This document shows positions 49,548 to 58,842 of a DNA stretch of 64,000 nt, one piece after another. Each line of letters begins with the position of its first letter. Position 1 is the first letter of the stretch. The notes under the pieces were generated by a model, which worked only from the letters and a program-made list of their open reading frames with translations, was not told where the DNA came from and made no database searches. Made by a program: the position numbers and the translations under genes. Source of the stretch: CAZMZF01 sp964570765 (lineage in GTDB: Bacteria > Zixibacteria > MSB-5A5 > RBG-16-43-9); assembly GCA_964570765.1 (NCBI GenBank), contig CAZMZF010000007.1, forward strand, positions 1 through 64,000, written 5' to 3'.

Positions 49548-50942
49548 TTACGCTATCAGGATACTTTTAGTAGGAACCCAGTCATCATTCTTCTTCTCTA
49601 AGGGAATCATTCCCCTCTTCTTATATCCCCAGAAAAGTTGATAAAGATAAGGCAGACCTAATTGAAAAATTTTCTTAGGCCTTAAGTAAAAGGAAAGATA
49701 AGCCCGGATGATTAATCTTTGCAACTCCTTAGGAGTAATCTTGTCCAGGCTCATAACCGGCTGTCCACCCCAGAAGATCTCCCAGTTATCAGTTAAAAGC
49801 TTATTTTTTACTACATCGTAAAGCCGGGTCCCTGGATAGGGGGTTAAAATGGAGAACTGGGCATAAGCTGGGTTAAGTTTTTTTGCAAAGCGGATGGTCT
49901 CTTTAACCATTTTTTTACTCTCATCTAATCCTCCGATTATAAAACTTCCCCAGACATCGATCTTGTTTTTCTTTAGAATCTCCATCCCTTTGAAAACAGT
50001 ATCCACCTCTAAATTTTTACCAAATCCATCTAAGGTCTCCTGATTAGCACTCTCAAATCCGATGAAAACCTGTTTTAGCCCGGCTTTGCTCATCATCTCA
50101 ACCATCTTTTCATTCTTTACGATAGTATCAATTCTGGAGAAAGCCCACCATTCTAAATCCCATCCGTTTTGTAATATCTTTTCACAGAAATCTATAACCC
50201 TAAATGGGTTTAATGTAAAATTATCATCCAGGAAGGCTATGGCTCGATAACCATACCGATGGTAAAGAATCGAGACTTCTTCTATGATATTCTCAACTGA
50301 TCTGGTTCTCCATTTTATCCCGGAGAATTCGGAACAGGAACAGAAATCACAATTAAAAGGACATCCCCTTGAGGTTACCATTGTAGCGCTGAACCTTTTT
50401 CCCATATTAAGAGTATAAAGGTTCAAAGGAAGAAGATCCCTGGCGGGAAATGGTAAAAAATCAAGATTTTGAATATAAGGGCGTGGAGGATTTTTATCCC
50501 ATGTGCCGTTATTACGGTAGGACAACCCATTTACCTTCTTAAACTCCTCTCCATTTCCTAACGTCTCCACTAAATCTAAGATGCCGTATTCACCCTCCCC
50601 CCTTATCACGTAGTCAACTGAATCAGAGGTCAAGATCTCCTCATCAAAAAAAGTAGCATGCGGTCCACCCATCACTACTTTTACCTTGTGCCTTTTAGCC
50701 GCACGAGCGATCTTCTGGGAGACAGGATAGCGGGTAGTGTCAACTGAAATTCCAACTAAGTCGAAATCCTGATACGGAAGAAACCGGTAATCAAAAGGCT
50801 CCACATTTAAATCCACAATTTTCACCTGATGTTTTTCCCCTCTCAAGATGCTGGCTAAATAAGCCAGGCCCAAAGGGGGAAGCTTGAGACCAATCCGGTG
50901 ATAGAAGTTTATCGCCGGAGGATTAATTAAAAGTATTTTCGT
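49548..50942 (-). CDS. B12-binding radical SAM protein, apparent ACG start
   Basis: N-terminal B12-binding-like domain (1-140) and radical SAM core with the cluster motif GCPFNCDFCSC, followed by FLDDNFTLNPF and FIIGGLDES. These are typical of B4169/hopanoid-type or BchE-like enzymes of unknown substrate. No ATG, GTG or TTG lies before codon 24 (TTG 50873). Upstream of that TTG the frame reads KILLINPPAINFYHR and LKLPPLGLAYL, the normal N-terminus of this family. The Met position is an ACG (50942-50940) with AGGAG six bases upstream. I therefore extend to ACG. It precedes rsmI by 16 bases. Confidence 0.8.
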   Translation of the reverse strand, partial: TKILLINPPAINFYHRIGLKLPPLGLAYLASILRGEKHQVKIVDLNVEPFDYRFLPYQDFDLVGISVDTTRYPVSQKIARAAKRHKVKVVMGGPHATFFDEEILTSDSVDYVIRGEGEYGILDLVETLGNGEEFKKVNGLSYRNNGTWDKNPPRPYIQNLDFLPFPARDLLPLNLYTLNMGKRFSATMVTSRGCPFNCDFCSCSEFSGIKWRTRSVENIIEEVSILYHRYGYRAIAFLDDNFTLNPFRVIDFCEKILQNGWDLEWWAFSRIDTIVKNEKMVEMMSKAGLKQVFIGFESANQETLDGFGKNLEVDTVFKGMEILKKNKIDVWGSFIIGGLDESKKMVKETIRFAKKLNPAYAQFSILTPYPGTRLYDVVKNKLLTDNWEIFWGGQPVMSLDKITPKELQRLIIRAYLSFYLRPKKIFQLGLPYLYQLFWGYKKRGMIPLEKKNDDWVPTKSILIA

Positions 50943-51328
50943 CTTACTCTCCTTCTCTAAATTGTTTTAAAAATTTCTATTAATCAAATCTTCAAACTCA
51001 AAATCTTTTTCCTTAAGGTCTGGTTTATTTCTGCAGGATAGCACTGAGAGAAATTGTCAGAGAATATTTCTTACTTCATATACGGTTCATATTCAGAAAA
51101 CCATATCCTTCCTTATAGTTATATTTATAATATCAAAAAATTGAATGCTTTGCAAATAAAATTTAAAACTTTTTTTAATTTTATCTACTATTGAATAAAA
51201 ATGCAGGGCAAGACCTCAGCCTTGCGAAAGATGGTAGGGGTGGACTCCCCTAATACCAGATCTGTAGGGGCAACTCATTAATTATCCCTACCAACTCAGG
51301 TTAACCTTGAATTTTTCAGAGTAATCCT
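50943..51328. other. Intergenic region, AT-rich then repeat-bearing
   Basis: 51000-51190 is AT-rich and shows nothing recognisable. 51202-51295 holds three GTAGG-like pieces (GCAGGGCAAGACC...CTTGCG, GTAGGGGTGGACTCCCCTA, and GTAGGGGCAACTC...TCCCTACC). No coding frame is credible. Confidence 0.6.
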
Positions 51329-53080
51329 CTACTCAAATCGCATTACTCCATAATATTTAATATCATAAGTAATCGGATAAATCCAGTCAGAAGCAGAGTT
51401 TAACCTTTTCTGTTTTCGTCTGAAGTTAAGTTCCCAGATATCACCTTTCTTGGGTTTGGCTTTTATTTGAGAAAAAGGAATCATGATTTCAATATTCCAT
51501 CCTCCTTCATCTATAGAAGTCTTAACTTCATATTTTCCGTCCCAGCTCCTGTCTGTATCATAATTCCCGCCATTATATTTGATCCATTGATCAAAAGGTG
51601 TTCCCCGGGGATTAAAATAAATCTGATAAATATCTTTTATGCTCGTATCCGGACAGAAGAAATACCCCACGCAGTCTTCAGCATAAACCGCTCCATCTTG
51701 AACCTTGGCTGAAGCAACCATTTGATCCTTTTTACTTTCTGTGCATTTAGCAGCTAAATACAGATTATTCTTGTCGTAGCTAAAATAGAATTCTGTAGGC
51801 TCGACAATCGATTTATCTCCACCCGGAGATCCAAATGAGGTTATAGGAATGATCTCCCTCCATTCATCTTCTGAAATATTCCCGTCTATCTTTGGGGATT
51901 TTTTCATCTTTTTGCAGACCATCTCCCTTTTAATCCAGAGCTTATCTTTAAGCGGGTAGATTTTCTTTTCCCCGACCGGATAGTTAAAACTATAACTTGG
52001 TAGAGGGAAGATTTCTCCTTTCAAGGCAACCTGAAAGCTCAAATCTTTAGTCTGGGATGGAGCTATCTCAATTAACTGAACTTTTGGCTCTATTACCCAG
52101 TTATCCTGACATTCCCATCTGAGAGTATCTTTCAAAGTAGTCTCACCCGCATTCAGGATCTTGAGTTTTTCCTCGCCGGAATATCCATGAATACCTTCAG
52201 TAATTGAAATCGGAGTGAACTCCAGACATTTTCCATCAATTATTTTATCCATAACTAATTCATCTTTTATGGTAACAAGATTCTTATCAAATACATTTCC
52301 CAGTCCAATAACTGCAATATCTAATTTATTCCCCTTTACTGTGCACCAGAGGAATTGATGGAAATGCCCTAACTCTTTGCTATCAATGGAAAGTGTTGCT
52401 CCAGAGGCTCCCATGCTGGTATATTCTATTCCATCTTTTTCTCCGGCAAAATAGTTATGAAAGTGTCCGTTAAAAACTGCATCCACTCCAAAACCTTTAA
52501 AGATCTGGTGAAGCGAATCCGGTTTGCTATCTCTCATCAGATGTAACCATAAAGGCTTATGAAAAAAAACGTAAATGTTCTCTTTGCCCTTATTTTTCTC
52601 CAGATCACTAACTAGCCAATTTATCTGTTCTTTAGGAATATCCTCAAATTTTTCCGAACGGGAAACATCCAAGATGATAAAATGAGTATTCTTGAAATCA
52701 AAAGAATAATAGGGATTTCCGATTCTGTTTTTATAGTTTATTTCACTGGTTTTATCCCAGATATCGTGATTTCCAGGAGTGAAATAAACCTTAGCTTTAA
52801 GCTCTTTAAGTAGTCCCATATACTCATCCCACTGCTTATTGGTGATAATGGTATCTGAATTATAACCTTCGATAAAATCGCCCACAGTCAGGATAATATC
52901 TGGACTCAAACGATTCACCTCAGCTAAAACTTTTTCATATACCCCCGGCTGAGCCCCTCCTGTTCTATCCCCTAATACTGCAAAATGAAAAGATTCCTCC
53001 GCATAGGCATTCAGGAAGAATACTGATATAAACAGTAGTAATAACATTGTAAACCTTATTTTTCTTCCAGATCTGAACAT
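51329..53080 (-). CDS. Secreted metallophosphoesterase with C-terminal CBM9-like domain
   Basis: A 583-residue protein. A signal peptide (FTMLLLLFISVFFLNAYAE) precedes a calcineurin-like phosphoesterase domain at 30-260: FAVLGDRTGG, LTVGDFIEGYN, FTPGNHDIWD, VFFHKPLW and FNGHFHNYF, which supply the dinuclear metal ligands. A beta-rich linker follows. Residues 385-583 look like a CBM9/DOMON-type sugar-binding domain: PKIDGNISEDEWREI, FYFSYDKNNLYLAAKCTES and WNIEIMIPFSQIKAKPKKGD. It acts outside the cytoplasm, probably on phosphorylated glycans or lipids. It appears monocistronic. Confidence 0.9.
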   Translation of the reverse strand: MFRSGRKIRFTMLLLLFISVFFLNAYAEESFHFAVLGDRTGGAQPGVYEKVLAEVNRLSPDIILTVGDFIEGYNSDTIITNKQWDEYMGLLKELKAKVYFTPGNHDIWDKTSEINYKNRIGNPYYSFDFKNTHFIILDVSRSEKFEDIPKEQINWLVSDLEKNKGKENIYVFFHKPLWLHLMRDSKPDSLHQIFKGFGVDAVFNGHFHNYFAGEKDGIEYTSMGASGATLSIDSKELGHFHQFLWCTVKGNKLDIAVIGLGNVFDKNLVTIKDELVMDKIIDGKCLEFTPISITEGIHGYSGEEKLKILNAGETTLKDTLRWECQDNWVIEPKVQLIEIAPSQTKDLSFQVALKGEIFPLPSYSFNYPVGEKKIYPLKDKLWIKREMVCKKMKKSPKIDGNISEDEWREIIPITSFGSPGGDKSIVEPTEFYFSYDKNNLYLAAKCTESKKDQMVASAKVQDGAVYAEDCVGYFFCPDTSIKDIYQIYFNPRGTPFDQWIKYNGGNYDTDRSWDGKYEVKTSIDEGGWNIEIMIPFSQIKAKPKKGDIWELNFRRKQKRLNSASDWIYPITYDIKYYGVMRFE

Positions 53081-53274
53081 AAACTTTACTTCCTCTTATA
53101 TGGTTGATTATTTTCATTTATTTATGAGTATAATTAAAAAGATTAATTGTCAAGTGAAAAAGAAGGAAAAATTTTTGAACAATTGATGATTAATGAAAAT
53201 GTAGGTCAAGATCTCAGACTTGCGTGGTTTATTAAAAGCAGTGGTTCGAAATTTTGAACTCCTACAAAACAAAA

Positions 53275-53360
53275 TGCCGGAGCCCGGAATTGAACCGGGA
53301 CAGTGATAAATCACCGAGGGATTTTAAGTCCCTTGCGTCTACCTGTTTCGCCACTCCGGC
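53275..53360 (-). tRNA. tRNA-Leu (anticodon TAA)
   Basis: Minus strand: acceptor GCCGGAG pairs with CTCCGGC. The anticodon arm GGGACTTAAAATCCC shows anticodon TAA. The long variable arm (CGGTGATTTATCACTG) marks a class II tRNA, and the T-arm is CCCGGTTCAATTCCGGG. CCA is not encoded. It is read from its own promoter at 53449-53476. Confidence 0.95.
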
Positions 53361-53448
53361 GTTTTAAAGATAGTGGTTAGCTCATTGTGGTCAATTTTTA
53401 GTCCTCCCCACCCCAAAAAAACCTATGGTCTAACCTCTCGAAAAAATA

Positions 53449-53476
53449 ATTATATAAAATTAGCTGTTCTTGTCAA
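53449..53476 (-). promoter_or_regulatory. Promoter of tRNA-Leu
   Basis: Minus strand: TTGACA at 53476-53471, a 16-base spacer and TATAAT at 53454-53449, about 90 bases upstream of the tRNA. Confidence 0.8.
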
Positions 53477-53545
53477 GTTTTCTTTTTAAGAACTCTGAAA
53501 AACTTATGTTGCAAGGCTGGGAGCCCCGCCTACGAAGCTATTTCT

Positions 53546-54259
53546 TCAATCTTTCCTGAATCTCTTCCTTTTCTCTTTATCAATCTTTTCAGTCGCATAC
53601 TGGATTACCAAGCGCGGAGCTTTATTTTTCCACTTAAAGAGAAAATTTTCAACCTCTACGGGTGATTTTTTCCAGATCTCTCTTAAAAGCCAGCCCACAC
53701 CCTGATGAACAACCCTTTCCGGATCAAGGATAAGTTTTCGGGAAACGGATAAACCTTCTTTGATGTAATCATCTTTTGAGACCAATTTCACCAGGGTAAC
53801 TGCTACCGCTCTCCTTTTCCATTTTGAGGAGGACTTTGTCCAATCCACCAGCTCCTTAAGGGAAACTACTTTATCTTTGATGAAGAAATATAAAATATCA
53901 CTACAGGCCCAATCAGAATGTGCCCAGTTAATTATATATTTCTGAAACCATTTCCCCATAATATTAAACATCTTCTTATTATAATTTTCCCTCAGCTTGA
54001 TAAAATAATTAAGTGCAATTGATGCTTCTTCATATTTACCGGTCTTGATTAGATTTTCACATAGGGTAAGAATCTCCTCTAATGTTAAATATTTTTCGCA
54101 GAACCTAAACCATTCATCTCTTTTCCGGCTGAATTTTTCTTTATTAATTCCATAAGAGTTGTATCCTTCATTAAAATAGCGAGCGTACTTTCGAACGATC
54201 TTCTCATCTGAATTATTCTTTAAAAACTCTCTGATCTCTTTTTCAATCTTTTTAATCAT
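53546..54259 (-). CDS. DNA alkylation repair protein (AlkD-like HEAT repeats)
   Basis: The 237-residue protein is all-helical with HEAT-like repeats. It carries AlkD-family signatures: HSDWACSDILYFFIKDKV, WKRRAVAVTLVKLVSKDDY and VHQGVGWLLREIWKKSP. AlkD is a DNA glycosylase that excises alkylated purines without flipping the base. The conserved Asp (in the SDWACSD stretch) and Trp/Arg surface residues are present. The gene sits alone between tRNA-Leu and tRNA-Cys on the same strand. Confidence 0.9.
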   Translation of the reverse strand: MIKKIEKEIREFLKNNSDEKIVRKYARYFNEGYNSYGINKEKFSRKRDEWFRFCEKYLTLEEILTLCENLIKTGKYEEASIALNYFIKLRENYNKKMFNIMGKWFQKYIINWAHSDWACSDILYFFIKDKVVSLKELVDWTKSSSKWKRRAVAVTLVKLVSKDDYIKEGLSVSRKLILDPERVVHQGVGWLLREIWKKSPVEVENFLFKWKNKAPRLVIQYATEKIDKEKRKRFRKD

Positions 54260-54406
54260 AAGTTTTATCTTTGTAAAGAAAATTATCGGGCTTGATAAAT
54301 CAAGCCCCTACAAAACTGGCATAGGAAATTTATTTATCGAAACCGATTTTGCAATTAGATCCTAATAAACTTCTAAACTCTTAAACTTTTAAACTGTATT
54401 TTAAAA

Positions 54407-54478
<72 letters not shown>

Positions 54479-54501
54479 GAATCCTGCCGTAGGCAGGATA
54501 G

Positions 54502-54573
54502 TTGTTAGTTCACAGTAGATAGTTCATGGTAAAAGATTTTTACTAATTACCATGAATCATTAACTATTAACAA
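54502..54573. repeat. Inverted repeat between tRNA-Cys and tRNA-Gly
   Basis: TTGTTAGTT...TAGTTCATGGTAA (54502-54532) faces TTACCATGAATCATTAACTA then TTAACAA (54547-54573). Each arm also contains a degenerate TAGTT repeat. Confidence 0.7.
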
Positions 54574-54596
54574 ATTTTTGTCCTGCGGGCAAAAAT

Positions 54597-54673
54597 TGGA
54601 GCGGGAAACGGGATTTGAACCCGCGACATTCACCTTGGCAAGGTGACGCTCTAGCCAACTGAGCTATTCCCGC
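54597..54673 (-). tRNA. tRNA-Gly (anticodon GCC), CCA encoded
   Basis: Minus strand: acceptor GCGGGAA pairs with TTCCCGC. The anticodon arm CACCTTGCCAAGGTG gives GCC, and the T-arm is GCGGGTTCAAATCCCGT. The 3' CCA is present in the DNA (54599-54597), unlike the other two tRNAs here. Confidence 0.95.
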
Positions 54674-54704
54674 TTATCCTAATTTGCATCCATAGGACAG
54701 TTTT

Positions 54705-54733
54705 AAAATATACGTCTAATATTAGCTTGTCAA
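54705..54733 (-). promoter_or_regulatory. Promoter of tRNA-Gly
   Basis: Minus strand: TTGACA at 54733-54728, a 17-base spacer and TATTTT at 54710-54705, about 30 bases upstream of the tRNA. Confidence 0.7.
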
Positions 54734-54895
54734 TAAAATTTTTCTGATCATCGTCCCGATATAGCTTTACTCTTCGTCCGAATTTGTCATCAAGACCCAA
54801 AATCGGGGATCCGTAGGATTGGTGTCCCATTAACGAAGAGTGGGTCTTTGGTCTGGAGACAAAAAAACAGCTGAAACGACTTTAGACTATAGCCT

Positions 54896-56401
54896 TTAGC
54901 CTTTATTAGCTTCCCTTCTCTTTGCCACTGCTTTATTATACAACTGAATATACCTCTTGGCTGAAACCTCCCAGGAAAAATCCTTTTCCATCCCCTCAAC
55001 CATAAGATTTTTCCAGGCAGTCCTGTCTTTGAAAAGCTCTAAGGCTTTTTTCAAGGCAAAGAAAAGCTCCTCACCATTATAATCTTTAAAAACAAACCCT
55101 GTTCCTTTTTTCGTCCGGGGATTATAATCCTCTATGGTATCTGCTAAACCACCAGTTTCGCGTACCAGAGGGATAGTACCATATTTTAAACTATATAACT
55201 GATTCAAACCACAAGGCTCGTACCTTGAAGGCATAAGAAAGATATCTGACCCGGCTTCAATTAAATGAGCCAATTTATTATCATATTTCAGATATACTTT
55301 TATCTTTTCGGGATATTTTTTCTCCAGCTCTGGTAGAAATCTATGATATTTTTCCTCACCTGTCCCCAAAATCACTAATTTAAGTTCTAATGACAAAAGT
55401 CTATTTGCAATCTCTTGAAGTAGATCAAACCCTTTCTGGTCAGCTAATCTGGAGATCATCCCGATCAAAGGGGTATTTTCATTATATCCCAAGCCTGCCT
55501 GTTTCAACAGAAATTCTTTATTTTTTGTTTTTACCCACAGGTTCCCTTTACCATAATTATAAGGAATGAGATTATCTTTTTCCGGGCTCCACTCCTCATA
55601 ATCTACCCCATTTAATACCCCATATAGGTCCTGGCCTCTATCTCGTAGAACCCCCTCCATACCATATCCGAACTCAGGTCCTGATTGAATCTCCATGGCA
55701 TACCTTTCACTTACGGTATTAATCAGATCAGAAAAAATTATTCCGATCTTCAAAAAATTTACCCTGCCCCAGTATTCAAAAGGGCTTAAAGGATAAAATA
55801 GTTCGCTTTTTACTCCAAGCTTTTCAAAGGTTTCCCTGGGGAAATTCCCCTGATAGGCGATGTTATGTATGGTAAAAAGTGTAGCAATTTTTTTATAAAA
55901 TAAGTCATCTTTATAGATAGTTTTAATATATGCCGGTATCAAAGCTGACTGCCAGTCATTACATTGGATAAGGTCAGGCTTCCAGTTTAAAGCTTTAACA
56001 GTCTCCAGAACCCCCCTCCCAAAAAGGATGTATCTCTCATCATTATCTTCATAATCATATCCACTCTTTCTATCCCGATAAAGCTCCTCCCTATCATAAT
56101 ACTCACCATTCTCTACAAAAAGATATTCTGATTGAGAAAGCTGGCATTTCTTTACCTCAAATTTTACTTTCTTTTCCCCTATTTTAATCTCAGGAAGATG
56201 AAGGTCTATTTTTTCCAAGTTGAACTTTCTGTTATCCACCATCTTATACTTAGGTAGAATAGTCTTAATCTCATATCCGCCTTTGATGGATAAAACTTTG
56301 GATAATGCACCTGCTACATCCGCCAGCCCTCCGGTTTTAGCAAAGGGAACCACTTCCGGAGATACAATCAAAACTTTGAGTTTATCTTTATTCAATTTCA
56401 T
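54896..56401 (-). CDS. glgA: Glycogen (starch) synthase, ADP-glucose type
   Basis: I start at ATG 56401 (MKLNKDKLKVLIVSPE); an in-frame ATG at 56437 would overlap galT. The GT5 hallmarks are all present: PFAKTGGLADVAGAL, where the Lys-x-Gly-Gly loop binds ADP-glucose, FTIHNIAYQGNFPRETFE, and PSRYEPCGLNQLYSLKYG near the C-terminus. It extends alpha-1,4 glucan chains. It follows galT on the same strand, which suggests a glucan/galactose metabolism unit. The stop lies in a stretch with the recurrent GGCTATAGTCTAAAGTC word. Confidence 0.95.
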   Translation of the reverse strand: MKLNKDKLKVLIVSPEVVPFAKTGGLADVAGALSKVLSIKGGYEIKTILPKYKMVDNRKFNLEKIDLHLPEIKIGEKKVKFEVKKCQLSQSEYLFVENGEYYDREELYRDRKSGYDYEDNDERYILFGRGVLETVKALNWKPDLIQCNDWQSALIPAYIKTIYKDDLFYKKIATLFTIHNIAYQGNFPRETFEKLGVKSELFYPLSPFEYWGRVNFLKIGIIFSDLINTVSERYAMEIQSGPEFGYGMEGVLRDRGQDLYGVLNGVDYEEWSPEKDNLIPYNYGKGNLWVKTKNKEFLLKQAGLGYNENTPLIGMISRLADQKGFDLLQEIANRLLSLELKLVILGTGEEKYHRFLPELEKKYPEKIKVYLKYDNKLAHLIEAGSDIFLMPSRYEPCGLNQLYSLKYGTIPLVRETGGLADTIEDYNPRTKKGTGFVFKDYNGEELFFALKKALELFKDRTAWKNLMVEGMEKDFSWEVSAKRYIQLYNKAVAKRREANKG

Positions 56402-56426
56402 TCCTATTTTAACTATTGCCTTTTGA

Positions 56427-57428
56427 CTAAATTTCAATTTCCTTCAGATACTTAGCCGCATCCTCTGGTGAGGTAGGATTTATGTAGAAACCAGTCCCCC
56501 ATTCAAATCCCGCTACCCGGGTAAGTTTGGGCATAATCTCAATATGCCAGTGGTATTCTTCTAAGTCTTCATGATTACCTAGGGGAGAAGTGTGGATAAT
56601 ATAATTATAGGGTGGATTATTAAGTGCCTTAGACAGACGGAGAAGAGTCTCCTTGAGTATTTTAGCCAGGGATGGTATTGCTTCTTTTTTAGTATTCTCA
56701 AAATGGGAGATATGCGATTTAGGAAGAATCCAGGTCTCAAATGGAAATCTGGGAGCAAATGGTTCTACCGCTATGAAGAAATCGTTCTGCAGAACTATCC
56801 TTTCATTTTCGGAGATCTCCTGCCTAACTATGTCACAGAAAATACATCGCTCCTTATAGTCGAAATAGACCTTAGATCTCTCTACTTCCTCCATCACCCT
56901 TTTTGGTATAACCGGCGTAGCGATAAGCTGGCTATGACTGTGCTCTAAAGAGGCACCCGCCTCTTCACCCTGATTTTTAAAGATCATTATATATCTGAAG
57001 CGCGGGTCTTTCTTTAAATCGGTGATCCGGTAAATATAAGCCCGGATTGTGTCCTCAACCTCTTTATCATCAAAATAGGGCATATCTTTTATATGATCTG
57101 GGGTTTCGATGATGACCTCATGCGCACCTATACCATTCATCTTATCATATATTCCTTTCCCCTCTCTATTTAGATCCCCTTCGATCCTCAAGGCCGGATA
57201 CTTATTCGAGATAACCCGAAGGGTCCAGCCGGGTTTATTAGGCTCCGAAAGTGGGGATCTGAAAGCTAAGACCTCAGGCGGAGTTGAGGATTCATTCCCT
57301 GGACAGAAAGGACACAGGGAACTTCCTTTCCTTTTAGGAAGACTGGAAAAATCAGAAGGCCTTTTGCCCCTTTCTGTGGAGATAATCACCCATCTACCAA
57401 TAATCGGGTCTTTTCTCAACTCCGGCAT
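56427..57428 (-). CDS. galT: Galactose-1-phosphate uridylyltransferase
   Basis: The 333-residue HIT-superfamily protein has the N-terminal zinc site CPFCPGNES and a second Cys pair CIFCDIV. The catalytic-region motif is GASLEHSHSQLIATP (HSHSQ in place of the more usual HPHxQ), followed by the C-terminal YHWHIEIMPKL with its His-x-His. It exchanges UMP between UDP-glucose and galactose 1-phosphate in the Leloir pathway. Substrate range may extend to other sugar phosphates. No galK or galE lies next to it. Confidence 0.93.
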   Translation of the reverse strand: MPELRKDPIIGRWVIISTERGKRPSDFSSLPKRKGSSLCPFCPGNESSTPPEVLAFRSPLSEPNKPGWTLRVISNKYPALRIEGDLNREGKGIYDKMNGIGAHEVIIETPDHIKDMPYFDDKEVEDTIRAYIYRITDLKKDPRFRYIMIFKNQGEEAGASLEHSHSQLIATPVIPKRVMEEVERSKVYFDYKERCIFCDIVRQEISENERIVLQNDFFIAVEPFAPRFPFETWILPKSHISHFENTKKEAIPSLAKILKETLLRLSKALNNPPYNYIIHTSPLGNHEDLEEYHWHIEIMPKLTRVAGFEWGTGFYINPTSPEDAAKYLKEIEI

Positions 57429-57504
57429 CTTCTCACCTCTCTCGTGATTTTTTACTTAGATAATATAATTTAAAACACCTATTGTCAACATCTAAAGTTC
57501 ACTG

Positions 57505-57558
57505 GTACTTGATAAATCAAGCTCCTACTAATGTAGGGGTTCGATTTATCGAACCCTG
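57505..57558. repeat. Pair of TTTATC/GATAAA palindromes overlapping a gene end
   Basis: 57505-57528 is TACTTGATAAATCAAGCTCC then TAC. 57533-57558 is GTAGGGGTTCGATTTATCGA then ACCCTG. The second supplies the stop codon and last codons of the gene ending at 57546. Confidence 0.8.
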
Positions 57559-58823
57559 ATTAACTTCCTTTCCTCTTTGGTCAACTCAAACAATTTCAAA
57601 AAAAGCTTTTTCTCCTTTGACGTCAACTTCTTATTTCTTCGTTTCATCACCTTTTCTGTTGTATTTATCATCTTCCCCAGCTCATACTCAGAAAAACCCT
57701 GAACTCCGCCCCAGTAAAAAGATGGTATGAACTTTTCCTTAACCATCCCCCCGCCGAAAAGATTAGATCCAAAACCAATATTTATACCGGTATTGAGCAG
57801 AGTACCGATTCCGGTTTTAACATGATCCCCCATTATTGAGCCAACTTTGATCAATCCGGTGTCGATATTCTTCCCATTTAAAAAGACCTTGATATTACCA
57901 TAATTATTTTTCAAGTCGCTATTAGTAGTCAAAGCTCCCAAGTTCACCCATTCGCCCACATAGGAATGACCTAAGAACCCTTCATGATATTTATTACTAT
58001 AACCTAAAAATATAGAATTCTCAACCTCTCCTCCTATTCGGCAAAAAGGACCTATGCTTGTCCCCTCCCTTATCTTTGCACCAAGCAAGATACTTCCTGC
58101 ACCGATATAGGCAGGTCCTTCTATCCGGGTATGTGACTGAATGACAACATCCTCATCCATATAAATAGGTCCCTTCCTGGCATCTAAGACCACAAAAGCA
58201 TCTATATGGGTATGCTTGCCAATATAAACGTCTTTTTGATTATAGATTTTGACTGAAGATTCTACCCCCTTCTTCAAATCTTTTTTCCTAACTCGAAAAA
58301 GCCTTTTGAAATCCTTTTCTATTTCTTCAGGATTTAACTTTATGAGATCCCAGATATGGTTTATAATTTTAAGTTTAATCTCTACTGTTTTTATCTTTTT
58401 AATTATCGACCTAATTTTATCTTTCTTGTATAAGGTTTTAACCTCATCTTCATATTTTTTAAAATCCTCACCTCTTAAACTCAGGGCAACCAGTTCACTC
58501 TTAAAGGTAAACCCTTTCTCTTTTCCAGAAAAATTTATCTTTTGAGGAAGCTTATTTTCTGCTAATATACGCCCATTAATAAAAAGGAGCTGGTCTTCTT
58601 TTTTAACGGTAAAGCTATTAACTTTATAGGAACTCTTTAGTCTCAAGACCTCAGCTAAATAATCTCGACATAAAAGAATAACCTCAGCTTCAGGATAAAG
58701 AGGAATCAGTTTATCCTTCAATTTTGTAATCCCGCATAGAAGCTCATATACCGGACGATTATAGGTCAAAGAATAAAAGTTTTCAAATTTATCATCCTCG
58801 AAGATAAAGAGTTTTTTAGCCAT
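57546..58823 (-). CDS. GlmU-like sugar nucleotidyltransferase/acetyltransferase (alternative bacterial type)
   Basis: I start at ATG 58823, behind GAGG; the in-frame ATG at 58868 lies in a palindromic repeat. The product is about 425 residues. The N-terminal half (LFIFEDDKFENFYSLTYNRP and VYELLCGI) is the divergent pyrophosphorylase domain found in FCB-group GlmU equivalents. The C-terminal half is a left-handed beta-helix: GPAYIGAGSILLGAKIREG, ENSIFLGYSNKYHEGFLGHS and LGALTTNSDLKNNYGN. The expected job is UDP-GlcNAc synthesis, supplying envelope polymers. The C-terminus is formed by a palindrome. Confidence 0.87.
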   Translation of the reverse strand: MAKKLFIFEDDKFENFYSLTYNRPVYELLCGITKLKDKLIPLYPEAEVILLCRDYLAEVLRLKSSYKVNSFTVKKEDQLLFINGRILAENKLPQKINFSGKEKGFTFKSELVALSLRGEDFKKYEDEVKTLYKKDKIRSIIKKIKTVEIKLKIINHIWDLIKLNPEEIEKDFKRLFRVRKKDLKKGVESSVKIYNQKDVYIGKHTHIDAFVVLDARKGPIYMDEDVVIQSHTRIEGPAYIGAGSILLGAKIREGTSIGPFCRIGGEVENSIFLGYSNKYHEGFLGHSYVGEWVNLGALTTNSDLKNNYGNIKVFLNGKNIDTGLIKVGSIMGDHVKTGIGTLLNTGINIGFGSNLFGGGMVKEKFIPSFYWGGVQGFSEYELGKMINTTEKVMKRRNKKLTSKEKKLFLKLFELTKEERKLIRVR

Positions 58824-58842
58824 TTTGTCCTCTATTTCTATT

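Larger units (their letters stand above)
53081..53545. other. Intergenic region with tRNA-Leu, its promoter and repeats
   Basis: Repeats at 53201-53224 (GTAGGTCAAGATC...ACTTGCG) and 53241-53265 (GTGGTTCGAAATTTTGAACTCCTAC-like), tRNA-Leu at 53275-53360, its promoter at 53449-53476 and another repeat at 53511-53534 (GCAAGGCTGGGAGCCCCGCC then TACG). Nothing else is recognised. Confidence 0.7.
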
